This document shows positions 38,546 through 46,992 of a stretch of 54,542 nt of DNA, in pieces. Source of the DNA: UMGS1840 sp045661305. GTDB lineage: Bacteria > Bacillota > Clostridia > UMGS1840. Made by a program: the position numbers and the translations under genes. Below the pieces are notes generated by a model that did not search any database, was not told the origin of the DNA, and was given only the letters and a program-made list of their open reading frames with translations. Within the stretch, counting starts at the first letter, position 1; every line of letters starts with the position of its first letter. The stretch covers positions 1 to 54,542 of the forward strand of contig JAZRFJ010000033.1 in NCBI GenBank assembly GCA_045661305.1, read 5' to 3'.

Positions 38546-41131
38546 ATGAATAAATTTGTAATCGGTATACTTGCACATGTTGATTCAGGTAAAACTACTT
38601 TGTCTGAAGCACTATTATATACAACAGGAGAAATAAGAAAAATAGGGCGTGTTGACCACAAGGACGCCTTTTTGGATACCCATAAAATTGAAAAAGAGAG
38701 AGGTATAACAATTTTTTCGCATCAGGCAACAATGAATTTTAAAAATTGTTATGTTACATTGCTTGATACTCCGGGGCATGTGGATTTTTCAGCAGAAATG
38801 GAGAGGACTCTGTCTGTACTTGATTATGCTATTCTTGTAATAAGTGGTCTTGATGGAGTGCAAAATCATACTGAAACCTTGTGGAAACTCTTAAAACATT
38901 ATAATATCCCTACATTTATTTTTATAAACAAAATGGATATTTCACAAAAAACAAAAGAAGAACTTTTATGTGATATTAAACATAAGCTTTCTGAGGAGTG
39001 TTTTGATTTTACAAATGAAAAATTCAGTGAAGAATTTTATGAAAATATTGCAGTTTGTAATGATGAAATGATGGAGGAATTTTTAAATAATAATTCTGTT
39101 TCACAAGATAAAATAAAAAACGCTGTAACAAGGTGCGAAATTTTTCCTTGTATATTTGGTTCTGCACTAAAGCTTGACGGTGTAGAAGAGCTTATTGAGA
39201 TTTTGGATTCTTATATGATAAAAGAAAGCAAAAAAAGAAAGAATGATAATTTTGGAGCGAGGGTATTTAAAATAACAGAAGATGAGCAAGGAGTAAGATT
39301 AACACATCTTAAAATAACAGGCGGAAATTTAAAAGTAAAAACACTTCTTGATATAAAAGATAAAAATGGAGAAAAAACAAGTGAAAAGATTAATCAGATA
39401 CGAATATATTCAGGTACTAAATTTACAACTGTTGATACAGCTTGTGAGGGGACTGTCTGTGCTGTAAGCGGTCTTTCAAAAACTTTTTTGGGACAGGGAC
39501 TTGGGTTTGAAACAGATTTCGAGGATTATATTTCGGAACCTGTTCTTAATTACAGAGTTGAGATTCTTGATAATACAGATGTTCATACAGTGCTTGGAAA
39601 ATTCCGTCAGCTTCAGCAGGAAGAAGGTGCTCTTAATATTTCGTGGAACGAGTTTCTTTCGGAAATTCACATAAGTCTTATGGGTGAAATTCAGCTTGAG
39701 GTTTTAAAGCAGATTTTTTATGACAGATATAACATCAATATAGATTTTGGTCAGGGAAGTATTGTTTACAGAGAAACGATTGAAGATACTGTTGAGGGAA
39801 TGGGGCATTATGAACCGCTTAAACATTATGCAGAGGTACATCTTATTTTAGCGCCTTTAAAAAGAGGTAGCGGTATTGTTTTTGAAAGTAATTGCAGTGA
39901 AGATATTTTAGAAAAGAATTGGCAGAGATTAATACTCACTCATTTGAAAGAAAAAACTCATCTTGGTGTTCTTACAGGCTCTCCTATAACAGATGTAAAA
40001 ATTACACTTGTTTCGGGGAAAGCACACCTTAAGCATACCGAGGGCGGAGATTTCAGACAAGCTACCTACCGTGCTGTAAGACATGGACTAAAGAAGGCAA
40101 AGAGTATTTTACTTGAGCCTTTTTATAGTTTTTATATCGAAGTTCCAATGGAGTTTACAGGCAGAGTAATGACTGACATAAATAATATGGGCGGTGAATT
40201 TGAACCGCCCCAAACGGTTGGCGAATTTAGCATTATAAAGGGAATAGCACCTGTATCAGAGATGCGGGACTATCATAAAAATTTAATAGCTTTTACAAGA
40301 GGAAAAGGAAGATTTAATTGTAATGTAAAAGGTTATTACAGATGTCATAATGAAGATGAAGTAATAAAAAATATAAATTATCAGTTTGAAAGTGATACCC
40401 AAAACACAGCAGATTCAGTCTTTTGTGCAAATGGTTCGGGCTTTTTAGTAAAATGGGATGAAGCTGAAAATTATATGCATCTTGAAAGTGTATTAAAAAA
40501 GAAAGATGAAGAGGATTTTACTGTCAAAATAACAGAAAACAAAGTAAGGTATTATGTTGACTCACTTGAAGAAGATAAAGAGCTTATGAAAATTTTCGAA
40601 CGCACTTACGGTCCTATAAAAAGAAATCTCAATTATGCGATGCATACAAAAAAAGAGATTAAGGAAAATCCTATAAAATATAAAGCTTCATTTAAGAAAA
40701 AAGACGGGAGTTATTTGCTTGTTGACGGGTATAACGTTATTTTTGCTGTCGATGATTTAAAAGAGATGGCACAAAAAAATTTAGACCTTGCAAGAAATAA
40801 GCTAATAACACTTCTGTGTAATTACAGAGCCTTTATAAAAAGTGAGATAATTGTTGTTTTTGATGCTTATAAAGTAAAAAATAATCCTGGTGAAGTTGAA
40901 AGAACAGGGAATATCAATGTTGTATATACAAAAGAAGCTGAAACAGCGGACAGATATATAGAAAAGGTTTCAAAAGAATTATCTAAAAATTATTTTGTCC
41001 GTGTTGCAACCTCAGACACCTTGGAACAGCTTATTATTTTCGGAAGCGGAGCATACAGAATTACAGCAGAAGCATTTTATAAGGATATTTTATCTGTTGA
41101 AAAAACAATTTCTGATTTTTTAAATAATTAA
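38546..41131 (+). CDS. TetM-like ribosomal GTPase fused to a NYN (YacP/Rae1-like) nuclease domain
   Basis: An 861-residue fusion. Residues 1 to about 645 form an EF-G paralogue of the TetM/TetO ribosomal-protection type: P-loop AHVDSGKT (10-17), switch region ERGITI, DTPGH (74-78), NKMD (128-131), then the later EF-G-like domains. Residues about 720-861 form a NYN/PIN-like RNase domain as in YacP (Rae1): LLVDGYN with Asp727, VVFDAY with Asp773, TADRYIE with Asp802 and ATSD with Asp824, an acidic set. In Bacillus, Rae1 cuts mRNA in the ribosomal A site. The fusion could act on stalled ribosomes. Known TetM is about 640 residues. Tetracycline resistance is possible but unproven. Confidence 0.88.
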   Translation: MNKFVIGILAHVDSGKTTLSEALLYTTGEIRKIGRVDHKDAFLDTHKIEKERGITIFSHQATMNFKNCYVTLLDTPGHVDFSAEMERTLSVLDYAILVISGLDGVQNHTETLWKLLKHYNIPTFIFINKMDISQKTKEELLCDIKHKLSEECFDFTNEKFSEEFYENIAVCNDEMMEEFLNNNSVSQDKIKNAVTRCEIFPCIFGSALKLDGVEELIEILDSYMIKESKKRKNDNFGARVFKITEDEQGVRLTHLKITGGNLKVKTLLDIKDKNGEKTSEKINQIRIYSGTKFTTVDTACEGTVCAVSGLSKTFLGQGLGFETDFEDYISEPVLNYRVEILDNTDVHTVLGKFRQLQQEEGALNISWNEFLSEIHISLMGEIQLEVLKQIFYDRYNINIDFGQGSIVYRETIEDTVEGMGHYEPLKHYAEVHLILAPLKRGSGIVFESNCSEDILEKNWQRLILTHLKEKTHLGVLTGSPITDVKITLVSGKAHLKHTEGGDFRQATYRAVRHGLKKAKSILLEPFYSFYIEVPMEFTGRVMTDINNMGGEFEPPQTVGEFSIIKGIAPVSEMRDYHKNLIAFTRGKGRFNCNVKGYYRCHNEDEVIKNINYQFESDTQNTADSVFCANGSGFLVKWDEAENYMHLESVLKKKDEEDFTVKITENKVRYYVDSLEEDKELMKIFERTYGPIKRNLNYAMHTKKEIKENPIKYKASFKKKDGSYLLVDGYNVIFAVDDLKEMAQKNLDLARNKLITLLCNYRAFIKSEIIVVFDAYKVKNNPGEVERTGNINVVYTKEAETADRYIEKVSKELSKNYFVRVATSDTLEQLIIFGSGAYRITAEAFYKDILSVEKTISDFLNN

Positions 41132-41209
41132 GTATAAAATAAGTCTTATTTAATTTACAAAAACATAAAATTAATAATAATATTAGAAAAAATAAAATGG
41201 AGTGATTTT

Positions 41210-41911
41210 ATGTTTGTTGTTGTAAAGAAAAAAATGATAATTTTTGCACTTATTATCCTTGTCATTTTATTTGGAATTTCTGCACTTTTTAAAAGTCAGG
41301 AAGTTAGTGTAAACAGTATTAAAAATGCAGCGTCTGACATTGTTGTAATTGACCCTGGTCATGGGGGGATTGACGGAGGTTGTGTAGGGGAGGGAAATAT
41401 TCTTGAAAAAGATTTGAATTTAAAGGTAGCAAGAAAGTTGGAGAAAATATTTTCTGATAATGGATATAAGGTCGTAATGACAAGGACAGAGGACAGATTA
41501 CTTTCGGATGATTTAGATGCGAAAATAAGAACTCAAAAAACTCAGGATTTAAAGAAGAGGGTTGAGATAGCTAATGAATCGGGCGGTGCAATTTTTATAA
41601 GTGTTCATATGAATGAATATACAAGTCCCGAAATTTCCGGTGCACAAGTCTTTTATAATAAGAATGATGAAATAGGAGAAAAATATGCTAAAAGTGTAAT
41701 GTCAGCTTTAAAAAAAGTCGATCCTAAAAATAAGCGTGTATCAAAAGAAATCCCTAATAAAAATCTTGTTTTTAATAGGTTGACTATTCCTGGAATACTT
41801 GTTGAATGTGGTTTTTTATCAAATCCTGAAGAATGTAAAAAGCTACAGGATGAGCTTTATCAAAATGATATTGCAAATGCAATCTATAATGGTATAGTAA
41901 ATGTAAATTAA
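41210..41911 (+). CDS. cwlD: N-acetylmuramoyl-L-alanine amidase CwlD
   Basis: A zinc amidase that removes peptide side chains from spore cortex peptidoglycan so that muramic-delta-lactam can form. It is 233 residues: a short cytoplasmic start, one membrane anchor (about 9-27), and an Amidase_3 domain with DPGHGGIDGG, EKDLNLKVARKL and ISVHMNEYTSP; VECGFLSNPEE carries the catalytic Glu. CwlD length and layout match. In Bacillus it acts with PdaA. ATG 41210 follows GGAGTGA. It lies between the TetM-like fusion and murC. Confidence 0.93.
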   Translation: MFVVVKKKMIIFALIILVILFGISALFKSQEVSVNSIKNAASDIVVIDPGHGGIDGGCVGEGNILEKDLNLKVARKLEKIFSDNGYKVVMTRTEDRLLSDDLDAKIRTQKTQDLKKRVEIANESGGAIFISVHMNEYTSPEISGAQVFYNKNDEIGEKYAKSVMSALKKVDPKNKRVSKEIPNKNLVFNRLTIPGILVECGFLSNPEECKKLQDELYQNDIANAIYNGIVNVN

Positions 41912-41963
41912 GAAAAAAGAATAGAATAAAAATTTCCATATTTAGAAAAATTATAAAAAACTA

Positions 41964-41992
41964 TTGATAAAAAATATATTTTGTTGTATAAT
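41964..41992 (+). promoter_or_regulatory. Promoter of murC
   Basis: TTGATA (41964-41969), 17 bases and TATAAT (41987-41992). Confidence 0.7.
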
Positions 41993-42029
41993 GTAAATAT
42001 GATATAAAAAACAAGGACGGTTTTTTTAC

Positions 42030-43391
42030 ATGATAGACGAACTTAATATATACAAAGATAAAAAAATATTTTTTTCAGGTATAGGCGGAGTGAGTATGAG
42101 CTCCCTTGCGATTATTCTCTCAAATAACGGTTTTAAAGTATTTGGAAGCGATATGAAAGAATCGGGAAATACAAAAAAACTTGAGAAAATGGGAATACAT
42201 GTTATAATTGGTCAGGAGTCTTCAAACATTACTGATGATATATCTCTTGTGGTTAGAACTGCAGCGGTTTCTGTTGACAGCCCTGAAATAAAACAGGCTT
42301 TCATAATGGGAATTGATGTTATGGAAAGAAGTACGCTTTTAGGACTTGTTATGAAAGCGTATAAGAACAGAATTAATATCTGCGGAACTCATGGAAAGAC
42401 AACAACAACCTCGATGGCTTCACTTATGCTTATGCATGCTGGTGTTGACCCTACAATTACTGTTGGCGGTGATTTTGATAAAATCGGTGGAAATTTAAAA
42501 ATCGGAAAAAAAGATTATTTTGTATGCGAAGCATGTGAATATGTGGAAAGCTTTTTGGAGTTTTATCCAAGTATCAGTATTATACTCAATATTGAGGCAG
42601 ACCATCTTGATTATTACAAAGATTTAGAACATATAAAAAGTGCATTTTATAAATTTGCCGAGAAAACTGAAGATATTATTATAGCAAACGCAGATGATGA
42701 AAATGTAATGTCTGTTGTTTCACAGTTAAGAAATAAAAAAGTAGTTCTTTTTGGAATTGATAACGGAAAATACAGAGCTAAAAATATAAAATTTGACCGA
42801 CTTACAACTCAATACGATTTATTTGTTGATGATGTTTTTGTTGCTAAAATAACGCTTAAAGTAGCAGGAAAGCATAATGTTGTGGATTCTCTTTCTGTTT
42901 GTGCTTTGTGTATGGAGCTTGGAATTGATATTTCGTCAGCTAAAAGTGCGTTATTTGATTTTTGCGGTGCAAACAGAAGAATGCAGTTAAAAGGAGAAAA
43001 AAACGGGGTTTTAGTGTATGATGACTATGCACATCATCCTACTGAAATAAAAACTACCATAGATAGTGTAATTCAGAAAAAGCCTCATAGATTTGTTGCA
43101 CTTTTTCAACCTCATACTTATACACGTACAAAGGCTTTAAAGGAAGATTTTATTGAAGTTTTGACATCTATCGATAAAGTGTATGTTACCGATATTTATG
43201 CTGCGAGAGAAAAAGACCCTGGTGATATTCATTCAAAAAATCTTGTTGAAAAAATACCTGGTGCTGTATATAGCGGAGATTTAGATGAATCTTATGAAAT
43301 TATTTCAAAAGAATTAAAAAACGGGGATATATTTGTAACAATCGGTGCAGGTAATGTTTACGAAGTAGGGGAAAAAATATTAAATGATTAA
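42030..43391 (+). CDS. murC: UDP-N-acetylmuramate--L-alanine ligase
   Basis: Adds L-Ala to UDP-MurNAc with ATP, the first step of the peptidoglycan stem peptide, in the cytoplasm. It is 453 residues, the normal size. Domains: N-terminal UDP-binding Rossmann (FSGIGGVSMSSLAIIL), central ATPase with P-loop CGTHGKTTTTSMASLML (about 114-130), and C-terminal Ala-binding domain (VYDDYAHHPTEIKTT). AAGGA precedes ATG 42030. It is not in a dcw cluster here. Confidence 0.97.
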   Translation: MIDELNIYKDKKIFFSGIGGVSMSSLAIILSNNGFKVFGSDMKESGNTKKLEKMGIHVIIGQESSNITDDISLVVRTAAVSVDSPEIKQAFIMGIDVMERSTLLGLVMKAYKNRINICGTHGKTTTTSMASLMLMHAGVDPTITVGGDFDKIGGNLKIGKKDYFVCEACEYVESFLEFYPSISIILNIEADHLDYYKDLEHIKSAFYKFAEKTEDIIIANADDENVMSVVSQLRNKKVVLFGIDNGKYRAKNIKFDRLTTQYDLFVDDVFVAKITLKVAGKHNVVDSLSVCALCMELGIDISSAKSALFDFCGANRRMQLKGEKNGVLVYDDYAHHPTEIKTTIDSVIQKKPHRFVALFQPHTYTRTKALKEDFIEVLTSIDKVYVTDIYAAREKDPGDIHSKNLVEKIPGAVYSGDLDESYEIISKELKNGDIFVTIGAGNVYEVGEKILND

Positions 43392-43399
43392 TATAAACG

Positions 43400-43440
43400 C
43401 AAAAATGTGTTTTCTATTAGGAAAATGCATTTTTGTTTTT
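43400..43440 (+). terminator. Terminator after murC
   Basis: CAAAAATGTGTTTTC pairs with GAAAATGCATTTTTG (two G-T pairs), followed by a T run. Confidence 0.8.
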
Positions 43441-43453
43441 ATTGTGTATTTTA

Positions 43454-43482
43454 TTGACAATAAAAATAGTAAATGTTAAAAT
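43454..43482 (+). promoter_or_regulatory. Promoter of the small alarmone synthetase
   Basis: TTGACA (43454-43459), 17 bases, TAAAAT (43477-43482). Confidence 0.7.
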
Positions 43483-43517
43483 GAATATACAAACTAAATA
43501 AAATTATGGTGAATATT

Positions 43518-44210
43518 ATGAATAAAAAAGAAGAAATGCAAAATAAAATAAAAGAGGCTTTTTCTGATATATCATATCAGGAATTTTTAAAAATAATGCA
43601 CAACGCACAGAAGCTTATGTCTTATTATCGTTGTGCGATGCTTGAAATTGAAACAAAATTTAAAGTTTTAAATGAACAATTTTCTCTTCAGCATGAAAGA
43701 AACCCCATAGACAGCATAAAAACAAGATTAAAATCTATAAATAGCATATATGAAAAGCTCATAAGAAAAAACTTTCCTATTGATATAAAATCTGTTGAGG
43801 AAAACCTTAATGATATAGCGGGGATAAAGGTTATATGCGGTTTTATGGACGATATATATATGCTTGCAGATTGTCTTATTAATCAGGACGATGTAACACT
43901 TATTGAAAAAAAGGATTACATAAAAAATCCAAAGCCTAATGGTTACAGAAGCTTACATTTAATCGTTAAAGTACCTATATTTTTGTGTAATGAGAAAAAA
44001 TATATGAAAGTAGAAGTTCAGCTTCGTACTATTGCTATGGAAACATGGGCAAATTTAGAGCATAGGTTAAGATATAAAAAAGACCTTGAAGATGAAATTT
44101 TAACAAAGACATCAGAAGAACTTCTGGAGTGTGCTAAGATAAGCAATTTACTTGATGAAAAAATGCAGGAAATAAGAAATATAATTGAAAAGGGAACGGA
44201 AAAACAATAA
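43518..44210 (+). CDS. Small alarmone synthetase, RelQ-like (p)ppGpp synthetase
   Basis: A stand-alone (p)ppGpp synthetase of 230 residues without the hydrolase and C-terminal regulatory domains of Rel. The RelA_SpoT synthetase core has DSIKTRLKSINSIYEKL, NDIAGIKVICGFMDDIYML, KPNGYRSLHLIVKVP and VEVQLRTIAMETWANLEHRL. N- and C-terminal helices match RelQ (YjbM). Start is ATG 43518, five bases after GGTGA; ATG 43506 has no ribosome site. It produces pppGpp/ppGpp during stress, often under transcription control by envelope stress; here it has its own promoter and terminator. Confidence 0.93.
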   Translation: MNKKEEMQNKIKEAFSDISYQEFLKIMHNAQKLMSYYRCAMLEIETKFKVLNEQFSLQHERNPIDSIKTRLKSINSIYEKLIRKNFPIDIKSVEENLNDIAGIKVICGFMDDIYMLADCLINQDDVTLIEKKDYIKNPKPNGYRSLHLIVKVPIFLCNEKKYMKVEVQLRTIAMETWANLEHRLRYKKDLEDEILTKTSEELLECAKISNLLDEKMQEIRNIIEKGTEKQ

Positions 44211-44252
44211 AAAAGGCTGTAACTTTATTAAAAAGTTACAGCACATTTTTTA
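44211..44252. terminator. Terminator between the alarmone synthetase and HPr-like genes
   Basis: GCTGTAACTTT pairs with AAAGTTACAGC around ATTAA; A-rich before and T-rich after, so it can serve both convergent genes. Confidence 0.85.
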
Positions 44253-44260
44253 CTTTTATG

Positions 44261-44488
44261 TTATACCATAAATCTTTCAAGTTCTTTCATAAGCTGGTCG
44301 CAATCATCTGAAAAAATTTCAACTTTTATCGGTTTTGATAAATCAAGACTAAAAATTCCCATAATTGATTTTGCGTCAACAACATATCTGCCTGATGTGA
44401 GGTCTATGTCACAGCTATAGCTGCTTACAGTATTAACAAATAATTTTACATCATTAATTGAATTAAGCTGAATGTTAAAAGTTTTCAT
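44261..44488 (-). CDS. HPr-family protein lacking the catalytic histidine
   Basis: A 75-residue HPr-fold protein. ATG 44488 is set by GGGAGG 10 bases upstream; the ATG at 44524 would add sequence unlike HPr. The segment corresponding to the His15 loop (GIHARPA in HPr) reads NSINDVKL, so the phospho-transfer His and Arg are missing. The Ser46 region is kept as DAKSIMGIFSLDL (Ser41 here). This pattern matches the Bacillus paralogue Crh, which acts only through phospho-Ser with CcpA. It therefore is probably not a PTS carrier. No PTS or hprK gene is in the window. Confidence 0.85.
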   Translation of the reverse strand: MKTFNIQLNSINDVKLFVNTVSSYSCDIDLTSGRYVVDAKSIMGIFSLDLSKPIKVEIFSDDCDQLMKELERFMV

Positions 44489-44605
44489 AATAATAAATCC
44501 TCCCTTATTTAATATTGTAATCATATTATAAGATATATTTTAAAAAAAATCAATAGTATAAATAAAAAAAATTAGCAGAAAAAATGTTAAATTTATTAGT
44601 TACTA

Positions 44606-44634
44606 TTTACAAAAAAGAAATCTTATGATATAAT
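44606..44634 (+). promoter_or_regulatory. Promoter of the 170-aa membrane protein
   Basis: TTTACA (44606-44611), 17 bases and TATAAT (44629-44634). Confidence 0.7.
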
Positions 44635-44681
44635 ATTCCCTAAATGAATTATAATTTTTTAATAAAAAGGAGCAATTAAAA

Positions 44682-45194
44682 ATGGAAAATATATATTTTG
44701 ATGAAATCCATAAAAAAATTATTACACCAAAAACTGTACTTTGTAATATAGGTTTAGTTTTTGCTGCATTTATTTTATCATTTATTTTTATTTTGTTTTC
44801 AAACTTTTTGATGTCTTTTACACTTCTTCTTATTTTCGGAGCTTTTTTTGGTGCTTTCTATCTTATAAAGACATCAAGCAAGGAATTTGAGTATATATAT
44901 ACAGACGGCGAAATAGATGTTGACATGATTAGCGGAAGAACAAGAAGAAAAAGAATTGTTACAATTAAATCGGAACAGATTGTAACTTTAGAAAAATATA
45001 CTAATGATTCTAAAAAAAGGCTTTCAACACCTGATGTAAAAAAAACACTTGACCTTTCAGATGGAAACCCGCATAATTCTTATATTCTTATTGCAAATAT
45101 TAATTCAACAAGAACAATGATTATACTCTCTCCATCAGAAAGACTCATGGAAGCCTGGCAGCCTTATTTAAGAAAAAAAAGAATTTTAGTTTAA
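44682..45194 (+). CDS. Conserved membrane protein, 170 aa
   Basis: A 170-residue membrane protein with two adjacent hydrophobic segments (about 22-42 and 45-62) and a cytoplasmic C-terminal domain. The latter holds YIYTDGEIDVDMISGRTRRK and ANINSTRTMIILSPSERLME. It resembles a Clostridia family (I recall it as DUF6106) with no function known. AAAAGGAG precedes ATG 44682. It is followed by a terminator, so it is a single-gene unit. Confidence 0.8.
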   Translation: MENIYFDEIHKKIITPKTVLCNIGLVFAAFILSFIFILFSNFLMSFTLLLIFGAFFGAFYLIKTSSKEFEYIYTDGEIDVDMISGRTRRKRIVTIKSEQIVTLEKYTNDSKKRLSTPDVKKTLDLSDGNPHNSYILIANINSTRTMIILSPSERLMEAWQPYLRKKRILV

Positions 45195-45202
45195 GAAAAA
45201 TA

Positions 45203-45243
45203 AAAAAGAGCTTTTGAAGTTTTAATTTAACAGCTCTTTTTTT
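45203..45243 (+). terminator. Terminator after the membrane protein gene
   Basis: AAAAAAGAGCT pairs with AGCTCTTTTTT around a 19-base loop. Confidence 0.75.
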
Positions 45244-45267
45244 ATGGTATAAAAAGGAGAAAATAAA

Positions 45268-46551
45268 ATGGATAACCAGAAAATGTATGAAGAACTTGGT
45301 ATTTGTAAAGAAGTATTTAATTACGGGGAAAAAGTTCTTGCAGATTTAGAAGAAAGATTTAAAAAAATTGATGAAGTTGCAGAGTACAATCAATTAAAGG
45401 TCATAAAAGCTTTACAGAAAAACAAAGTTAATACAACTCATTTTATGGCTTCAACAGGCTATGGATATAATGATGAGGGCAGAGATAACTTGGAAAGAGT
45501 GTATGCTGATTGCTTTAATACTGAGGCAGCTTTGGTAAGAGCACAAATCACTTGCGGAACTCATGCTCTTGCTGTTGCACTAAGTGCTAATTTAAGACCG
45601 GGAGACGAGCTTTTATCTCCTGCAGGAAAACCTTATGATACACTTGAAGAGGTTATAGGAATAAGAGAATCAATAGGCTCATTAAAAGAATACGGTGTTA
45701 CATATAGACAGGTTGATTTACTTGATGATGATTCTTTTGACTACGATAAAATAAAAGAAGCAATTAATGAGAAAACAAAGCTTGTTACTATTCAGCGTTC
45801 AAAAGGTTATCAGACAAGAGAAACATTTAGTGTAAAAAAAATCGGTGAGCTTATAACTTTTATTAAAAGCATTAAGCCTGATGTAATTTGTATGGTTGAT
45901 AACTGCTATGGTGAATTTGTAGAAACGATTGAACCTTCGGATGTGGGAGCTGATATGATAGTCGGCTCGCTTATAAAAAATCCCGGTGGGGGATTAGCAC
46001 CAATAGGCGGATATATATGCGGAAAAAAAGAATGTATTGAAAAATGTGCATATCGTTTAAGTGCTCCTGGCCTTGGTCAGGAGGTTGGTGCAAATTTAGG
46101 AATAATACAGTCGTTTTATCAAGGGTTTTTTCTTGCTCCTACTGTTGTTGCAGGAGCACTCAAGGGAGCAATTTTTGCAGCAAATATTTACGAAAAACTC
46201 GGATTTAAAGTTGTTCCTGACAGTAAGGAATCCCGTCATGATATAATTCAGGCGGTCGAGCTTGGCTCACCTGAAAGAATAATTGCTTTTTGTAAAGGAA
46301 TACAGGCTGCAGCTCCTGTTGACAGCTATCTTTCTCCTGAACCATGGGCAATGCCCGGATATGATTCAGAAGTGATTATGGCAGCAGGTGCATTTATACA
46401 AGGCTCGTCAATTGAACTTAGTGCAGACGGACCTATAAGAGAGCCTTACGCTGTGTATTTTCAAGGCGGCCTTACATGGAATCACGCAAAGCTGGGAATT
46501 TTGATGTCTTTACAAAAGCTATATGAAAATAAGCTTGTTGAACTAAAATAA
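45268..46551 (+). CDS. Methionine gamma-lyase family protein (PLP-dependent; 'aluminium resistance' family)
   Basis: A 427-residue PLP enzyme of the PF06838 family, often called aluminium resistance protein, similar to Bacillus YnbB. Features: THFMASTGYGYNDEGRDNLE near the N-terminus, ITCGTHALAVALSANLRPGD, CMVDNCYGEFVE (PLP-ring Asp), and the Schiff-base Lys in IVGSLIKNPGGGLAPIGGYI. The C-terminus has PYAVYFQGGLTWNHAKLGIL. The reaction is not proven for this family; cysteine or methionine C-S cleavage is inferred from fold. AAAGGAG precedes ATG 45268. Confidence 0.9.
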   Translation: MDNQKMYEELGICKEVFNYGEKVLADLEERFKKIDEVAEYNQLKVIKALQKNKVNTTHFMASTGYGYNDEGRDNLERVYADCFNTEAALVRAQITCGTHALAVALSANLRPGDELLSPAGKPYDTLEEVIGIRESIGSLKEYGVTYRQVDLLDDDSFDYDKIKEAINEKTKLVTIQRSKGYQTRETFSVKKIGELITFIKSIKPDVICMVDNCYGEFVETIEPSDVGADMIVGSLIKNPGGGLAPIGGYICGKKECIEKCAYRLSAPGLGQEVGANLGIIQSFYQGFFLAPTVVAGALKGAIFAANIYEKLGFKVVPDSKESRHDIIQAVELGSPERIIAFCKGIQAAAPVDSYLSPEPWAMPGYDSEVIMAAGAFIQGSSIELSADGPIREPYAVYFQGGLTWNHAKLGILMSLQKLYENKLVELK

Positions 46552-46566
46552 ATTTATTGTCTTAAA

Positions 46567-46606
46567 AATATTACAGCGTAGCAGAAAACTGCTACGCTGT
46601 AATATT
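46567..46606. terminator. Long perfect hairpin between convergent genes
   Basis: AATATTACAGCGTAGCAG pairs fully with CTGCTACGCTGTAATATT around AAAA, an 18-bp stem. No long T run follows, but AT-rich sequence does. Likely a bidirectional terminator. Confidence 0.8.
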
Positions 46607-46626
46607 ATAATTTAATTTTAAAATTT

Positions 46627-46887
46627 TTATTTTGTTTCTATTAAAAACTTTATCGCTGTTCTTTCTTCTCCCTGTACTTCAATTTCCGAAAAAGCAGGTA
46701 TGCAAACAATATCAAAACCACCCGGAGCTAAAAAGCCTCTTGCTATTGCAACTGCTTTAACAGCCTGATTAACCGCTGCAGCACCGATTGCTTGTAATTC
46801 AGCCGTTCCTCTTTCTCTTATAACTCCTGAAAGTGCACCTGCAACAGAACCCGGATTAGAATTTTTTGAAACCTTCAGTACAAACAT
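46627..46887 (-). CDS. spoVS: Stage V sporulation protein S
   Basis: An 86-residue Alba-fold protein required for progress through late sporulation and cell-division timing in Bacillus. Sequence is highly characteristic: LKVSKNSNPGSVAGALSGVI, RGTAELQAIGAAAVNQAVKA and ARGFLAPGGFDIVCIPAF. GGAGG precedes ATG 46887. In Bacillus it is under sigma-H control; a sigma-H promoter was not assigned here. It stands alone. Confidence 0.97.
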   Translation of the reverse strand: MFVLKVSKNSNPGSVAGALSGVIRERGTAELQAIGAAAVNQAVKAVAIARGFLAPGGFDIVCIPAFSEIEVQGEERTAIKFLIETK

Positions 46888-46992
46888 TTTTTTATTCCTC
46901 CATAAATCGTTTTTTAGTTTTAATATGTTTTATTATATGATATGTGTTTGAAAAAAATACATATCTGAAAATTTTTGGAGGAAGTTGAATTT

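Noticed and set aside
38546..41131. A firm call of tetracycline resistance (tetM)
   Set aside because: The GTPase part is a diverged relative and carries an extra domain; resistance cannot be claimed from motifs alone.
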